The notes under the pieces: model-generated
Databases searched by the model: none
The model's input: the letters and a program-made list of their open reading frames with translations, nothing else
Told to the model about the DNA's origin: nothing
Translations under genes and position numbers: made by a program
Shown: positions 1 through 7,254 of the stretch, piece by piece
How positions within the stretch are numbered: position 1 is the first letter of the stretch
Layout of the letters: each line of letters begins with the position of its first letter
Assembly (NCBI GenBank): GCA_015660615.1
Contig: DQKQ01000215.1
Span: 1-8,918 of the forward strand
From: Flavobacteriales bacterium
Lineage (GTDB): Bacteria; Bacteroidota; Bacteroidia; Flavobacteriales_D; Sanyastnellaceae
DNA: 8,918 nt
Direction: 5' to 3'

Positions 1-1266
1 CCTCTTCTTCGCAAAAATTTCAGCGACGCTAATAAAGAACAGCTAGAAGCTCTTTTGGGAGAGTTTTGGGAAACAATAAGCTCAGATATAGCTGTAAGTA
101 GAAATATTCCTGTTTCTCAACTTAATGCAGTAGCAGAAAACATATCGGTACGCCTACCAGATGATGCAGTTGAACACGGTTTAATAGACGCAACTCTCTA
201 CGAGGACGAGTTAGATGATCTTTTAGAAAGTCGTTTAGATAGTTTAGAACTGGAAACAATATCATTTGGAGAATACACATTGTCAGAACGTCTGTTCGGA
301 ATGAATATGACAGATGAAGCTTTTACAGATTTAATTGTGACGCTTACTGATGATAGTGACAACGACGATTCTGATCAAGAAGATGCTCCGTTAGGGGGTG
401 AAATAGCTATAGTATATGCAGTAGGTGCTATTGAGTCAGGTGATGGAGATGCGACTACTATAGGTTCTGCAACCACAGCTGCCGCTCTTCGTTCTGCTCG
501 CTTGGCACCAGATGTGAAAGCTGTGGTTCTAAGGGTTAATTCTCCTGGAGGCAGCGCCCTTGCAAGTGATGTTATTTGGAGAGAAACGGTTTTACTGAAA
601 GAAGCAGGGAAGAAGCTGATTGTCAGCATGGGTGATCTTGCAGCATCTGGTGGATACTATATAAGCTGTGCTGCCGATAGAATTTTTGCGAATCCAACTA
701 CTATAACTGGGTCTATTGGTGTGTTTGGAGTTATCCCAAATGTAGGAGGTATGTACGAAAAACATTTAGGTATATCATTCGATGAGATTGCAACTCATAG
801 CCACGCGGGAAAACCCGACGGTGTTTTCGCTATGTCTGATTTTGAAATAGAGGCCTACAATGAAATTATTTCAGATATCTATTATGGTTTCTCGTCTAAA
901 GTAGCTGAAGGAAGGGGGATGAGTGCTGAGCAAGTTGAGGAGGTGGCTAGAGGAAGAGTTTGGTCTGGAAACGATGCATTAGAAATCGGACTTGTTGATG
1001 AAATAGGTAATTTGGAAACGGCTCTTAATTACACTAAAGACCTTATTGGATCTCCCGATGCAGAGCATATTTATCTACCAGAGATACGTGATCCGTTTGA
1101 AGTGTTTATTGAAGATCTAACTGGAGTAAGATCTAGTTTAGATGCTCTAGGATTACTTGGAGAAGACAATTCTACTCTCCTCGAAATACTTTCAGTTAAG
1201 CGAATGTTGGAGTCAGATGATATATACCAAACCCGTCTTCCTTTCACTCTTCACTTCAACGATTAA
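1..1266 (+). CDS. sppA: Signal peptide peptidase SppA, long (67K-type) form, 5'-truncated by window edge
   Basis: Membrane-associated serine protease of the S49 family that degrades cleaved signal peptides. The reading frame is open from base 1 (it begins P-L-L-R-K-N-F-S), so the TTG at 55 is not the start; 421 codons remain. The C-terminal protease domain is clear: VNSPGGSALASD (about 537-572), then AASGGYY, whose Ser codon at 646-648 is the expected nucleophile (Ser409 in E. coli), then TGSIGVFG. About 205 residues follow this Ser, matching E. coli (209). In the long form the general-base Lys lies in the N-terminal repeat (K209 in E. coli, in YKSAVEP). The first residue here aligns by eye with that Pro, so the Lys should be about five codons outside the window. 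The membrane anchor is also outside. An acidic Asp/Ser-rich stretch (about 341-390) sits between the two repeats. The methyltransferase gene follows after 27 nt, in the same frame. Family call is secure. Confidence 0.96.
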   Translation, partial: PLLRKNFSDANKEQLEALLGEFWETISSDIAVSRNIPVSQLNAVAENISVRLPDDAVEHGLIDATLYEDELDDLLESRLDSLELETISFGEYTLSERLFGMNMTDEAFTDLIVTLTDDSDNDDSDQEDAPLGGEIAIVYAVGAIESGDGDATTIGSATTAAALRSARLAPDVKAVVLRVNSPGGSALASDVIWRETVLLKEAGKKLIVSMGDLAASGGYYISCAADRIFANPTTITGSIGVFGVIPNVGGMYEKHLGISFDEIATHSHAGKPDGVFAMSDFEIEAYNEIISDIYYGFSSKVAEGRGMSAEQVEEVARGRVWSGNDALEIGLVDEIGNLETALNYTKDLIGSPDAEHIYLPEIRDPFEVFIEDLTGVRSSLDALGLLGEDNSTLLEILSVKRMLESDDIYQTRLPFTLHFND

Positions 1267-1293
1267 AACTTGGTTTATTAAGTACATCTCAAA

Positions 1294-1791
1294 GTGAAAA
1301 CGGAAGATTACACAAACGAAAATCATCTTTCCGTAGTATTTGTTCTTGAGGATATAAGAAGTGGAAATAATGTGGGGTCATTCTTTAGAACAGGTGATGC
1401 CTTTTGTATTTCTGGAGTTGAGCTATGTGGTATTACTTGCCATCCACCTCATCGCGATATACTCAAAACTGCCTTAGGAGCGAGCGATCACATTCCATGG
1501 CGGGGACACGCATCTGCATCAGAAGCAATTTCTGTTTTACGTTCAGAAGGATATAAAATTGCGGTCATCGAGCAGGACTCTAGAAGCATATCTCTCGAAG
1601 AATGGAAACCTGAAAAAGGAGAGAAATGGGCTCTTGTTTTCGGAAACGAAGTCCGTGGAGTTAAGTCCTCTACCTGTGACTCAGCCAACATACTTCTTGA
1701 AATTCCACAACTCGGCGTGAAGAATAGCATGAACGTAAGTGTATGTGCAGGTATCGTTCTTTGGCATGCGAGCCAGAGGATGCGCCTGTGA
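1294..1791 (+). CDS. TrmH/SpoU-family RNA 2'-O-methyltransferase (SPOUT fold)
   Basis: Predicted cytoplasmic SAM-dependent methyltransferase of the SPOUT superfamily, which 2'-O-methylates tRNA or rRNA; the target cannot be told from sequence. All three family motifs are present. Motif 1 is NNVGSFFRT (residues 25-33) with the conserved Asn and Arg32. Motif 2 is LVFGNEVRGV (114-123) with Glu119. Motif 3 is IPQLGVKNSMNVSVC (137-151), which forms the trefoil-knot SAM site. KTALGASDHIPW (58-69) is also typical. The start is GTG at 1294: an in-frame TAA at 1279-1281 blocks extension and no ATG lies nearby. At 165 residues it lacks the short N-terminal extension I recall in similar Bacteroidetes proteins. 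No good Shine-Dalgarno precedes it. It lies 27 nt after sppA and is probably co-transcribed with it. Family confident; TrmL or TrmH specificity not assigned. Confidence 0.9.
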   Translation: MKTEDYTNENHLSVVFVLEDIRSGNNVGSFFRTGDAFCISGVELCGITCHPPHRDILKTALGASDHIPWRGHASASEAISVLRSEGYKIAVIEQDSRSISLEEWKPEKGEKWALVFGNEVRGVKSSTCDSANILLEIPQLGVKNSMNVSVCAGIVLWHASQRMRL

Positions 1792-1819
1792 TTGGTGTCG
1801 AAAACGAATTTCATTGATC

Positions 1820-1847
1820 AAAAAAAAGACCTAGCCGAAGCTAGATC
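1820..1847 (-). terminator. Rho-independent terminator of the minus-strand cluster (UUCG hairpin plus T run)
   Basis: Read on the minus strand: an 8-bp stem (GATCTAGC at 1847-1840 pairing with GCTAGGTC at 1835-1828), a TTCG loop at 1839-1836 closed by C-G, and then eight T (1827-1820). On the minus strand all eight positions pair, one as a U-G wobble. On the plus strand that position becomes a C-A mismatch and only a broken T-rich stretch follows, so the element points to minus-strand termination. It begins 53 nt after the lipoprotein stop codon, in the gap between converging genes. C(UUCG)G is a known extra-stable tetraloop. Confidence 0.88.
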
Positions 1848-1899
1848 CTAATTTTCAATTTTCTTGTCTATATTTTTTACGAGCGTGTGCTCGAATGTT

Positions 1900-3615
1900 T
1901 TACAATCCTAGCTCAGCACGGAAGTTAGCGAACTCAAGATCTGTTTGAGCTTTCCCTCGGAGTGTGCCATCTTTAGTTAGAGCAGCATTAACGTTTGCTT
2001 TAACTCCAGCAGCATCGTCTAAACGAGCACAGCAAATAGCGAGTAGGTAGCTCGATATAGCGGAGTCATCCCCTGCATTCATAAGTGTAGTCTTAGCACC
2101 GTTAGCATCTCCATTTAATAGCTTAGCTAGAGCAAGGTTTGCAGAAGCAGAACCGCTCATGTTAGAAATAGCTGATCCGTAGTTTCCTTGTGTAATAGCA
2201 ACTAAACCTTTGTTATAGCTTACCTCAGCTCCAGAACCAGCTTTTGCAAATAAAGCAGAAGCTTCTTCTGTCTTACCCTTTTGGCGAGCGATAGCTCCAA
2301 CGTTGTTGAGAACTGCAGCGTTGTTAGGTGAAAGTGAGCGAGCAGCATTGAAAGCTTCATCAGCTTGATTACGTCGTCCCATTTCCATTAGACAAACACC
2401 AGCGTTGTTGTAACCACGGTGATCATTGCTGTAAGCTCCAGAGCAAGATGTGTACACAGCTAATTTATCAGAAATATCGGGAAACAAAGTAGCTGAAAAT
2501 AATAACTCCTCAACTGTAAGAGTAGCAGGCGAAGTCATAGCAAGTGCAGTTAACTCTTCATCTGTGTAGCCTTCGACAGTGTAGTTCATAGCAATAGAAG
2601 AGCGACGGAGAGAAGGAAGGATTTGGTCTTCAATCACAGAATAAGTTTTTGCTATGTTGCGAATTTCTTGTTCTCGCTTACTCTTGTCAGAGTACATCTC
2701 CAGCACGCGAAGAATGAGATCTTTGTCTTCAATATTAGAAGCAATCATGAGGCGTTTGAAACCATCCCAGTCTTCTCCTTTAGCCATGAGCGTGTAAAAA
2801 CCTTCAGCAGTTTCAATCTTCTTTCTCTTTAACTCACTCATTAGAGCTTTATGTGCAGACTCTGCACGATCAGCAGCTAGGTCTTCATTAAGAGTAATCT
2901 CTCCTTCTGGAGAAGCGTATGCCTCGATAGTGGCGCCTGAAAGATTCACGCTGTCAGCAGAAGCTGCTAAAGCGAAGAGTTCTTTCATAGCTCCCCAACC
3001 TTCTGCACGCAACTCAGTGCGAGTTACTTTAGAACTGTTGTAATCGTAGTTCAGATCATTGCCTAATGTGTAAGACATAGTGCGCTGGAAGCGGTCAGGA
3101 GTAATTGCGAACTTGTCATCTGGCTGAACTAGATGGGGTGTTGTGATCACACCTTTGCAAATAATGTATGGCTCAAAGTCAACAACCTTATCTCCCTTGA
3201 GTCCGCGCAAGCGAAGTTCTAAGTGACAGGCATCTTCCATAGCAGCATCGTAAGAAATGCTCGCATTGTAAGTGAAAGATTTTCCAGCTTCGAAAGGAAC
3301 TACAGTGTAGTTTCCTGCTGCATCTTCACCTTGGAAGCCTTCAGTAGCAAATGCAGCTTCTCCTCCATCCCAAACAAGGACAGGTGTAGCTTCCAGTCTC
3401 ACTTTCTTTGCGAAGTATTTCGCAGGGAAGTTACCTGTAATCTCCACTTCGACGAGGTTGCCACGAAGGATTAAGGTTCCTGGATTTACATTTAAATTGA
3501 GTGTTTCAATGGCCTTCTCCATTGATCCTAGTCCAGCACAGCCGGCGAGGAAAATCATTGTAGCAATAGCTACAAAAGATGCTTGAGTACGTAGCATTCG
3601 AAAAAATTGATTCAT
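1900..3615 (-). CDS. Outer-membrane-type lipoprotein with OmpA-like module and TPR repeats
   Basis: 571 residues. The N-terminus has basic residues (R6, R9), a hydrophobic stretch (about 12-24) and lipobox L-A-G-C with lipidated Cys26, so it is a lipoprotein. Residues 27-33 lack the Asp/Glu-rich signal that Bacteroidetes use for surface display, which suggests it faces the periplasm. Residues about 40-165 look beta-rich, with Cys130 and Cys153 as a possible disulfide. Residues about 225-260 match the OmpA-C core (IEAYASPEG, then N-E-D-L-A-A-D-R-A), but Ser/Pro stands where the diaminopimelate-binding Asp is usual, while Arg250 is kept. A helical region (about 270-345) follows. TPR-like repeats lie at about 399-432 and 433-466, with weaker copies to about 550. 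Likely a cell-envelope scaffold; no specific function is recognised. Codons look somewhat richer in AAC, TAC and CGT/CGC than in neighbouring genes, hinting at high expression (by eye). It is last in the minus-strand cluster, 61 nt after accA. Met7 is an alternative start. Confidence 0.85.
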   Translation of the reverse strand: MNQFFRMLRTQASFVAIATMIFLAGCAGLGSMEKAIETLNLNVNPGTLILRGNLVEVEITGNFPAKYFAKKVRLEATPVLVWDGGEAAFATEGFQGEDAAGNYTVVPFEAGKSFTYNASISYDAAMEDACHLELRLRGLKGDKVVDFEPYIICKGVITTPHLVQPDDKFAITPDRFQRTMSYTLGNDLNYDYNSSKVTRTELRAEGWGAMKELFALAASADSVNLSGATIEAYASPEGEITLNEDLAADRAESAHKALMSELKRKKIETAEGFYTLMAKGEDWDGFKRLMIASNIEDKDLILRVLEMYSDKSKREQEIRNIAKTYSVIEDQILPSLRRSSIAMNYTVEGYTDEELTALAMTSPATLTVEELLFSATLFPDISDKLAVYTSCSGAYSNDHRGYNNAGVCLMEMGRRNQADEAFNAARSLSPNNAAVLNNVGAIARQKGKTEEASALFAKAGSGAEVSYNKGLVAITQGNYGSAISNMSGSASANLALAKLLNGDANGAKTTLMNAGDDSAISSYLLAICCARLDDAAGVKANVNAALTKDGTLRGKAQTDLEFANFRAELGL

Positions 3616-3620
3616 GAATC
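3609..3620. repeat. Perfect 12-bp palindrome over the lipoprotein start codon
   Basis: GATTCATGAATC reads the same on both strands and is centred on the ATG of the lipoprotein gene. With no loop it is a poor RNA hairpin but could be a dimer-binding DNA site. It may be chance, since half of it is constrained by the start codon and the codon for Asn2. Confidence 0.4.
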
Positions 3621-3635
3621 TAAAAATATATAGGG

Positions 3636-3643
3636 CGAAATTA
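3636..3643 (-). promoter_or_regulatory. Weak candidate Bacteroidetes -7 element upstream of the lipoprotein gene
   Basis: On the minus strand TAATTTCG matches the Bacteroidetes TAnnTTTG -7 consensus with one mismatch, 20 nt before the ATG. I found no convincing TTTG -33 element at the expected distance. The 61-nt gap (3616-3676) has no clear terminator for accA, so read-through from accA is equally possible. Confidence 0.2.
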
Positions 3644-3676
3644 GGGTAAAAGGTGCTTGTTTTTTAAATGTAAATG

Positions 3677-4630
3677 TTAACTAGTCACCACTCCCATGTT
3701 AGAAAACTTGCGTATTCGAGAATCGATGCGTTTATCGGCATCCATTGGCATTAACTTCTTTAAATAATCAGTGATTTCATTTTTCAAAGTAGCATACATT
3801 TCTTCTCGGTTATTATGAGCACCACCAAGTGGTTCAGGAATAATACCGTCTATTAGTTTGTTGCCAAGCATATCCTCTCCAGTGAGTTTTAAAGCTTCTG
3901 CAGCTTCTTTTTTGTGATCCCAAGATTTCCAAAGAATAGAAGAACAAGATTCAGGTGAAATAACACTATACCATGTGTTTTCAAGCATCATCACCCTGTC
4001 ACCGATCCCTATCCCTAAAGCTCCTCCAGAAGCACCCTCGCCAATGATGATACAAATAATAGGAACTCTCAACTGAGTCATTTCCATTAGATTTCTTGCT
4101 ATAGCTTCACCCTGGCCTCTCTCCTCAGCTTCTAATCCAGGATAAGCTCCAGGAGTGTCGATTAAAGTCACAACTGGGATGTTGAACTTCTCAGCTAATT
4201 TCATAAGTCTGAGAGCTTTTCTGTATCCTTCAGGGTTCGCCATGCCGAAGTTGCGGTATTGACGCATTTTTGTGTTAATGCCTTTTTGTTGGCCTATAAG
4301 CATAACAGGTCTACCGTTAATTTCCCCAAGTCCCCCAACCATAGCCTTGTCGTCCTTAACGTTTCTATCCCCATGAAGTTCCATAAACTCGCCGTCGGTA
4401 ATGGAGAGCATGTAATCAAGAGCATACGGTCTGTCGGGATGGCGACTTACAAGAACACGCTGCCATGCAGTTAGTTTACCGTAAATTTCCTTAGTCACCT
4501 CAACAATTTTATCTTCAAGCTCCACAATAGTAGTGGTCATATCAAGCTCGTTTTTTGACTCAATATCTTTCGCCTGAACTAACTGCTCACGCAGGGTTTT
4601 AATAGGCTCTTCGAATTCAAGATAATTCAT
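3677..4630 (-). CDS. accA: Acetyl-CoA carboxylase carboxyltransferase subunit alpha
   Basis: Cytoplasmic subunit that pairs with AccD to move the carboxyl group from carboxybiotin on AccB to acetyl-CoA, giving malonyl-CoA, the first committed step of fatty-acid synthesis. Its 317 residues match the usual length (E. coli 319). The N-terminus has the typical YLEFEEPI (3-10) followed by a helical region. The crotonase-like core shows HPDRPYALDY (64-73), ELHGDR (84-89), IGQQKG (112-117), DTPGAYPG (158-165), GEGASGGALGIG (197-208, expected oxyanion/CoA site) and YSVISPESCSSILW (221-234). AccD's zinc finger is not expected here and is absent. accD is not in the window, as is common. The ATG start fits the family N-terminus; there is no good Shine-Dalgarno. 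It lies 37 nt after rdgB and 61 nt before the lipoprotein gene, with no clear terminator in between. Confidence 0.98.
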   Translation of the reverse strand: MNYLEFEEPIKTLREQLVQAKDIESKNELDMTTTIVELEDKIVEVTKEIYGKLTAWQRVLVSRHPDRPYALDYMLSITDGEFMELHGDRNVKDDKAMVGGLGEINGRPVMLIGQQKGINTKMRQYRNFGMANPEGYRKALRLMKLAEKFNIPVVTLIDTPGAYPGLEAEERGQGEAIARNLMEMTQLRVPIICIIIGEGASGGALGIGIGDRVMMLENTWYSVISPESCSSILWKSWDHKKEAAEALKLTGEDMLGNKLIDGIIPEPLGGAHNNREEMYATLKNEITDYLKKLMPMDADKRIDSRIRKFSNMGVVTS

Positions 4631-4667
4631 TTTGCAAATATGGGCTAAACCTGATTAAACAGCACTT

Positions 4668-5261
4668 CTACACACCTAAATATTCTAACATTGAGCGTAT
4701 AGCGCTACCCCTATGACTCATAGAGTTCTTTTCTTCTGCACTCATTTCAGAAAAGGTTCTATCTTCTCCCTTTGGGATAAAGACAGGATCATATCCAAAT
4801 CCAGCTGTGCCTGACTGTATCGTAGCTATATGGCCACTACAAACCCCCTCTAACCCAACTTCCTGACCATTTATAATTAGGTGGATGGCAGTTCTAAATC
4901 GAGCACCTCGTTCCGACGTTTCTAAAGCTCCAACTTTTTCAAGTTTATCCATCAAGTAGTTCATATTCTGCTGCGCGTCTTTCTCAGGTCCGCCATATCG
5001 AGCTGTGAAAACTCCGGGAGCGCCATTTAGTGCTTCAACTTCTAAACCTGTGTCATCAGCAAAACAATCATAGCCGTATTTTTCTTTTACATAGTCTGCC
5101 TTTTGCTTAGCGTTACCTTCCAAAGTATTTGTGGTTTCAGGTATGTCTTCGGTGCATCCAATATCTATTAATGACTTCACTTCGTACAGATCTTTCAATA
5201 ATTCTCGAACCTCAGCAGTTTTATTTTCATTGGCCGTAGCAAAAACAATTACTGGTTTCAT
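4668..5261 (-). CDS. rdgB: XTP/dITP diphosphatase (non-canonical purine NTP pyrophosphatase, RdgB/HAM1 family)
   Basis: Hydrolyses dITP, ITP and XTP to monophosphate and pyrophosphate, keeping deaminated purines out of DNA and RNA; cytoplasmic, Mg-dependent, usually a dimer. Its 197 residues are the full family length. Motifs: FATANENK (7-14, triphosphate binding with Asn11 and Lys14), TLEGNA (46-51, metal-ligand Glu48), FADDTGLEVEALNGAPG (67-83, with Asp69 and Asp70), GARFRTA (119-125), GFGYDPVF (154-161, base pocket) and SHRGSA (182-187). No key residue is missing. The start overlaps the stop of menC-E by 4 nt (ATGA), which implies translational coupling. The spacer to accA is 37 nt. Its presence downstream of menaquinone genes looks like a housekeeping add-on rather than a pathway link. 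Confidence 0.97.
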   Translation of the reverse strand: MKPVIVFATANENKTAEVRELLKDLYEVKSLIDIGCTEDIPETTNTLEGNAKQKADYVKEKYGYDCFADDTGLEVEALNGAPGVFTARYGGPEKDAQQNMNYLMDKLEKVGALETSERGARFRTAIHLIINGQEVGLEGVCSGHIATIQSGTAGFGYDPVFIPKGEDRTFSEMSAEEKNSMSHRGSAIRSMLEYLGV

Positions 5262-7252
5262 GTTTCGTTTCTTTTAAGTTTACCTCGATTAGATCTTATA
5301 ACCTTTCCGTACACGATTTTTTTAGGTGCGTGATATGCTGATAAATTTCCCAGTCGCGAAATCTCCAATAAAAGTTCATTTTCGATTTTCTCAGTAAGCT
5401 CTAGAGTATCTAAAAGCAGGGTGACTTTCTCTCCAAGAGATTCATCTGGAATACCTTTTATCATATACTCGCAGCCAAGTGGTTTAACAACCTCTCGAAT
5501 TTCCTGCTCTACAACTTCAGGCATAACTTTAATTCCACCGGAATTAATTATTGAACTCCTGCGCCCAAGCCAAACAAATCTCTTTGAGTCTATAAGTTCA
5601 ACGATATCATCTGTAACTAAACCGTTCACTCCTCTAGAAGGTGCATCAATAATAAGTTCTCTGTCTTTCGAAATACTAAAGCACACTCCCGGCATAGCCT
5701 CAAATGGACTTTTAGAACTTTCACGTTGAAGTTTTCTAATGGCAATATGAGTTATCGTCTCTGTCATTCCGAATCCCTCATAAAAGTCAATCCTCTCTGG
5801 TAATCTTTCAATTAGATCTTCGGAAACAACACCTCCTCCTAAAAGCACCTTTTTAACTGGGGGGAAATCAGGTAGTAGAGAGTAGCATTGGTTTGGGGTT
5901 AAAGCAATGAAATCAGCGGGTGTTTTAAAATCGGGTTTTGTTGTAGGCTCGACAATTTCCAAGGCTAACCCCCCTACTATAGCTCTCACTAACATCATAT
6001 GTCCAGCGATAAAATTTACAGGTAGTGAAAGTACCACTCTGTCTCCTGGTTTTAGGTTGAAGTACTCTAAAGTCTCTTTTGCACTAGATATTACTGCATC
6101 CCGGGAGTGAGTTATCTCACGAGGTGGGCCACTTGATCCCGAGGTTTTGTATGAAAGTGGAGCCTTGGGATGTGCAAACCAATTTTCAATCGCTGTTGAG
6201 ATTTCTTGTGTCCATTTTAATTCTGAGTGGAGGGGACTGGAGAAGAGTTTCCCATCAGAAATAATAACAGTAGATGCAATGTTGTTTTTGTATAGGCTTC
6301 CGGTGCCCAACCCTTGCGCCATGCTTTTTAAATTTGGCCTAGATTTCAACAATTCATAAGTCCACTCTGCGATCTCTGCCAGCCCTACGTTAGATTCTAA
6401 AGCGGAGGTAGTCCACCAACCAATTGAAAGGCTTTCAGCGAGGGTTAACCAAGATTCCGCGGATTTGAAACCTCCTAAAAGGCTAGGTTTTAACACTAAA
6501 TATGCAGGTCGTATTTTCTCAAGCAGAGCTCTTTTCTCTGATTCAGAGCGGATTTGTATCAATTCTTCATCAAGAGCTATAGGGACAGGAGAGGAGGCAC
6601 AAAGCTCCGCCATTTCTTCTATTAAACCTGGTGAAATGGGTTGCTCTATACTGTGCAGGTCTAGCCCAGCGTTGTATAGGATTCGCAATTTTTCAAGCGC
6701 TGTTAAGCCATCGTGTGTTTGATTGCTGAAGGCTCCATTTGCATCAATTCTTAAAGTGAAGTCGCTGGAAGGACATCGGCGCCTGATTTCTTTGAGTAGC
6801 TCTAATTCTTCATAGAAGGGTAGGGTGCCTACTTTGATTTTTATGGTTTTATATCCTTTCGCAATTAAGACGTCCACTTGCTTCAACATCCCTTCCGCAT
6901 CTTCCATCCAAACCAATCCATTAACAGGGATGCCTTCTATCCATGTAGGTGTGCCTTCACGTTTAAGATCTATTAAAGCTGTTTCTACTGCAAATTTTAC
7001 GGCAGGTAGAGAATGGGGGATGGATTTTGGATTTAAAGAATCTAGTTTCGTCAGTTGCTCTAAAGCTTCTCTTGCAACCTTTTCAGACTCTAGGCTAAGG
7101 CCTGGAATTAAGCTGCACTCTCCTGTCCCTCTTCGACCTTCATCATCTTCTATTGATAAAAAAAAACTTGGTTTACTTATTAATGTATCGCGAGAAGTGC
7201 GCGCAGGTCTTTTGAATTCTAATGGGTGTGATATGAATTCAATGGTTGCCAT
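5258..7252 (-). CDS. Fused o-succinylbenzoate synthase / o-succinylbenzoate-CoA ligase (MenC-MenE)
   Basis: One 664-residue frame encodes two consecutive menaquinone enzymes. Residues about 1-340 are MenC, enolase superfamily, dehydrating SHCHC to o-succinylbenzoate. All catalytic positions are visible: KIK (Lys138, Lys140), metal ligands Asp170 (RIDANG), Glu203 (IEQP) and Asp228 (ALDEE), and second Lys255 (LVLKPSLLGG). Residues about 345-664 are MenE, ANL superfamily, making the acyl-AMP and then the CoA ester: P-loop TSGSSGPPRE (370-379), GFGMTET (493-499), LGRRSSIINSGG (562-573) and C-terminal RGKLKR with probable catalytic Lys658. The MenE part is compact, its P-loop lying only about 25 residues after MenC, so most of the usual ANL N-terminal region is missing. 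Arg378 replaces the usual P-loop Lys, and Ser566/567 replace the usual Asp after GR. The menA stop is 2 nt upstream and the 3' end overlaps rdgB by 4 nt. Both domain calls are strong. Confidence 0.95.
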   Translation of the reverse strand: MATIEFISHPLEFKRPARTSRDTLISKPSFFLSIEDDEGRRGTGECSLIPGLSLESEKVAREALEQLTKLDSLNPKSIPHSLPAVKFAVETALIDLKREGTPTWIEGIPVNGLVWMEDAEGMLKQVDVLIAKGYKTIKIKVGTLPFYEELELLKEIRRRCPSSDFTLRIDANGAFSNQTHDGLTALEKLRILYNAGLDLHSIEQPISPGLIEEMAELCASSPVPIALDEELIQIRSESEKRALLEKIRPAYLVLKPSLLGGFKSAESWLTLAESLSIGWWTTSALESNVGLAEIAEWTYELLKSRPNLKSMAQGLGTGSLYKNNIASTVIISDGKLFSSPLHSELKWTQEISTAIENWFAHPKAPLSYKTSGSSGPPREITHSRDAVISSAKETLEYFNLKPGDRVVLSLPVNFIAGHMMLVRAIVGGLALEIVEPTTKPDFKTPADFIALTPNQCYSLLPDFPPVKKVLLGGGVVSEDLIERLPERIDFYEGFGMTETITHIAIRKLQRESSKSPFEAMPGVCFSISKDRELIIDAPSRGVNGLVTDDIVELIDSKRFVWLGRRSSIINSGGIKVMPEVVEQEIREVVKPLGCEYMIKGIPDESLGEKVTLLLDTLELTEKIENELLLEISRLGNLSAYHAPKKIVYGKVIRSNRGKLKRNET

Positions 7253-7254
7253 CG

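Noticed and set aside
375..629. 84-codon minus-strand ORF inside sppA
   Set aside because: Antisense to the conserved SppA protease domain, with no recognisable product.
1488..1814. 108-codon minus-strand ORF opposite the methyltransferase gene
   Set aside because: It lies antisense to a gene with clear family motifs, its translation resembles no family I know, and it has no upstream signal.
1828..1847. Plus-strand terminator for the sppA-methyltransferase pair using the same hairpin
   Set aside because: On the plus strand the stem has a C-A mismatch and only a broken T tract follows, so support is weak.
3616..3676. Intrinsic terminator after accA
   Set aside because: No stem followed by a T run was found on the minus strand in this gap.
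6150..6240. Possible frameshift or assembly join between menC and menE
   Set aside because: The frame runs straight through with sensible residues on both sides, and no internal stop or frame change is seen. Reads would still settle it.
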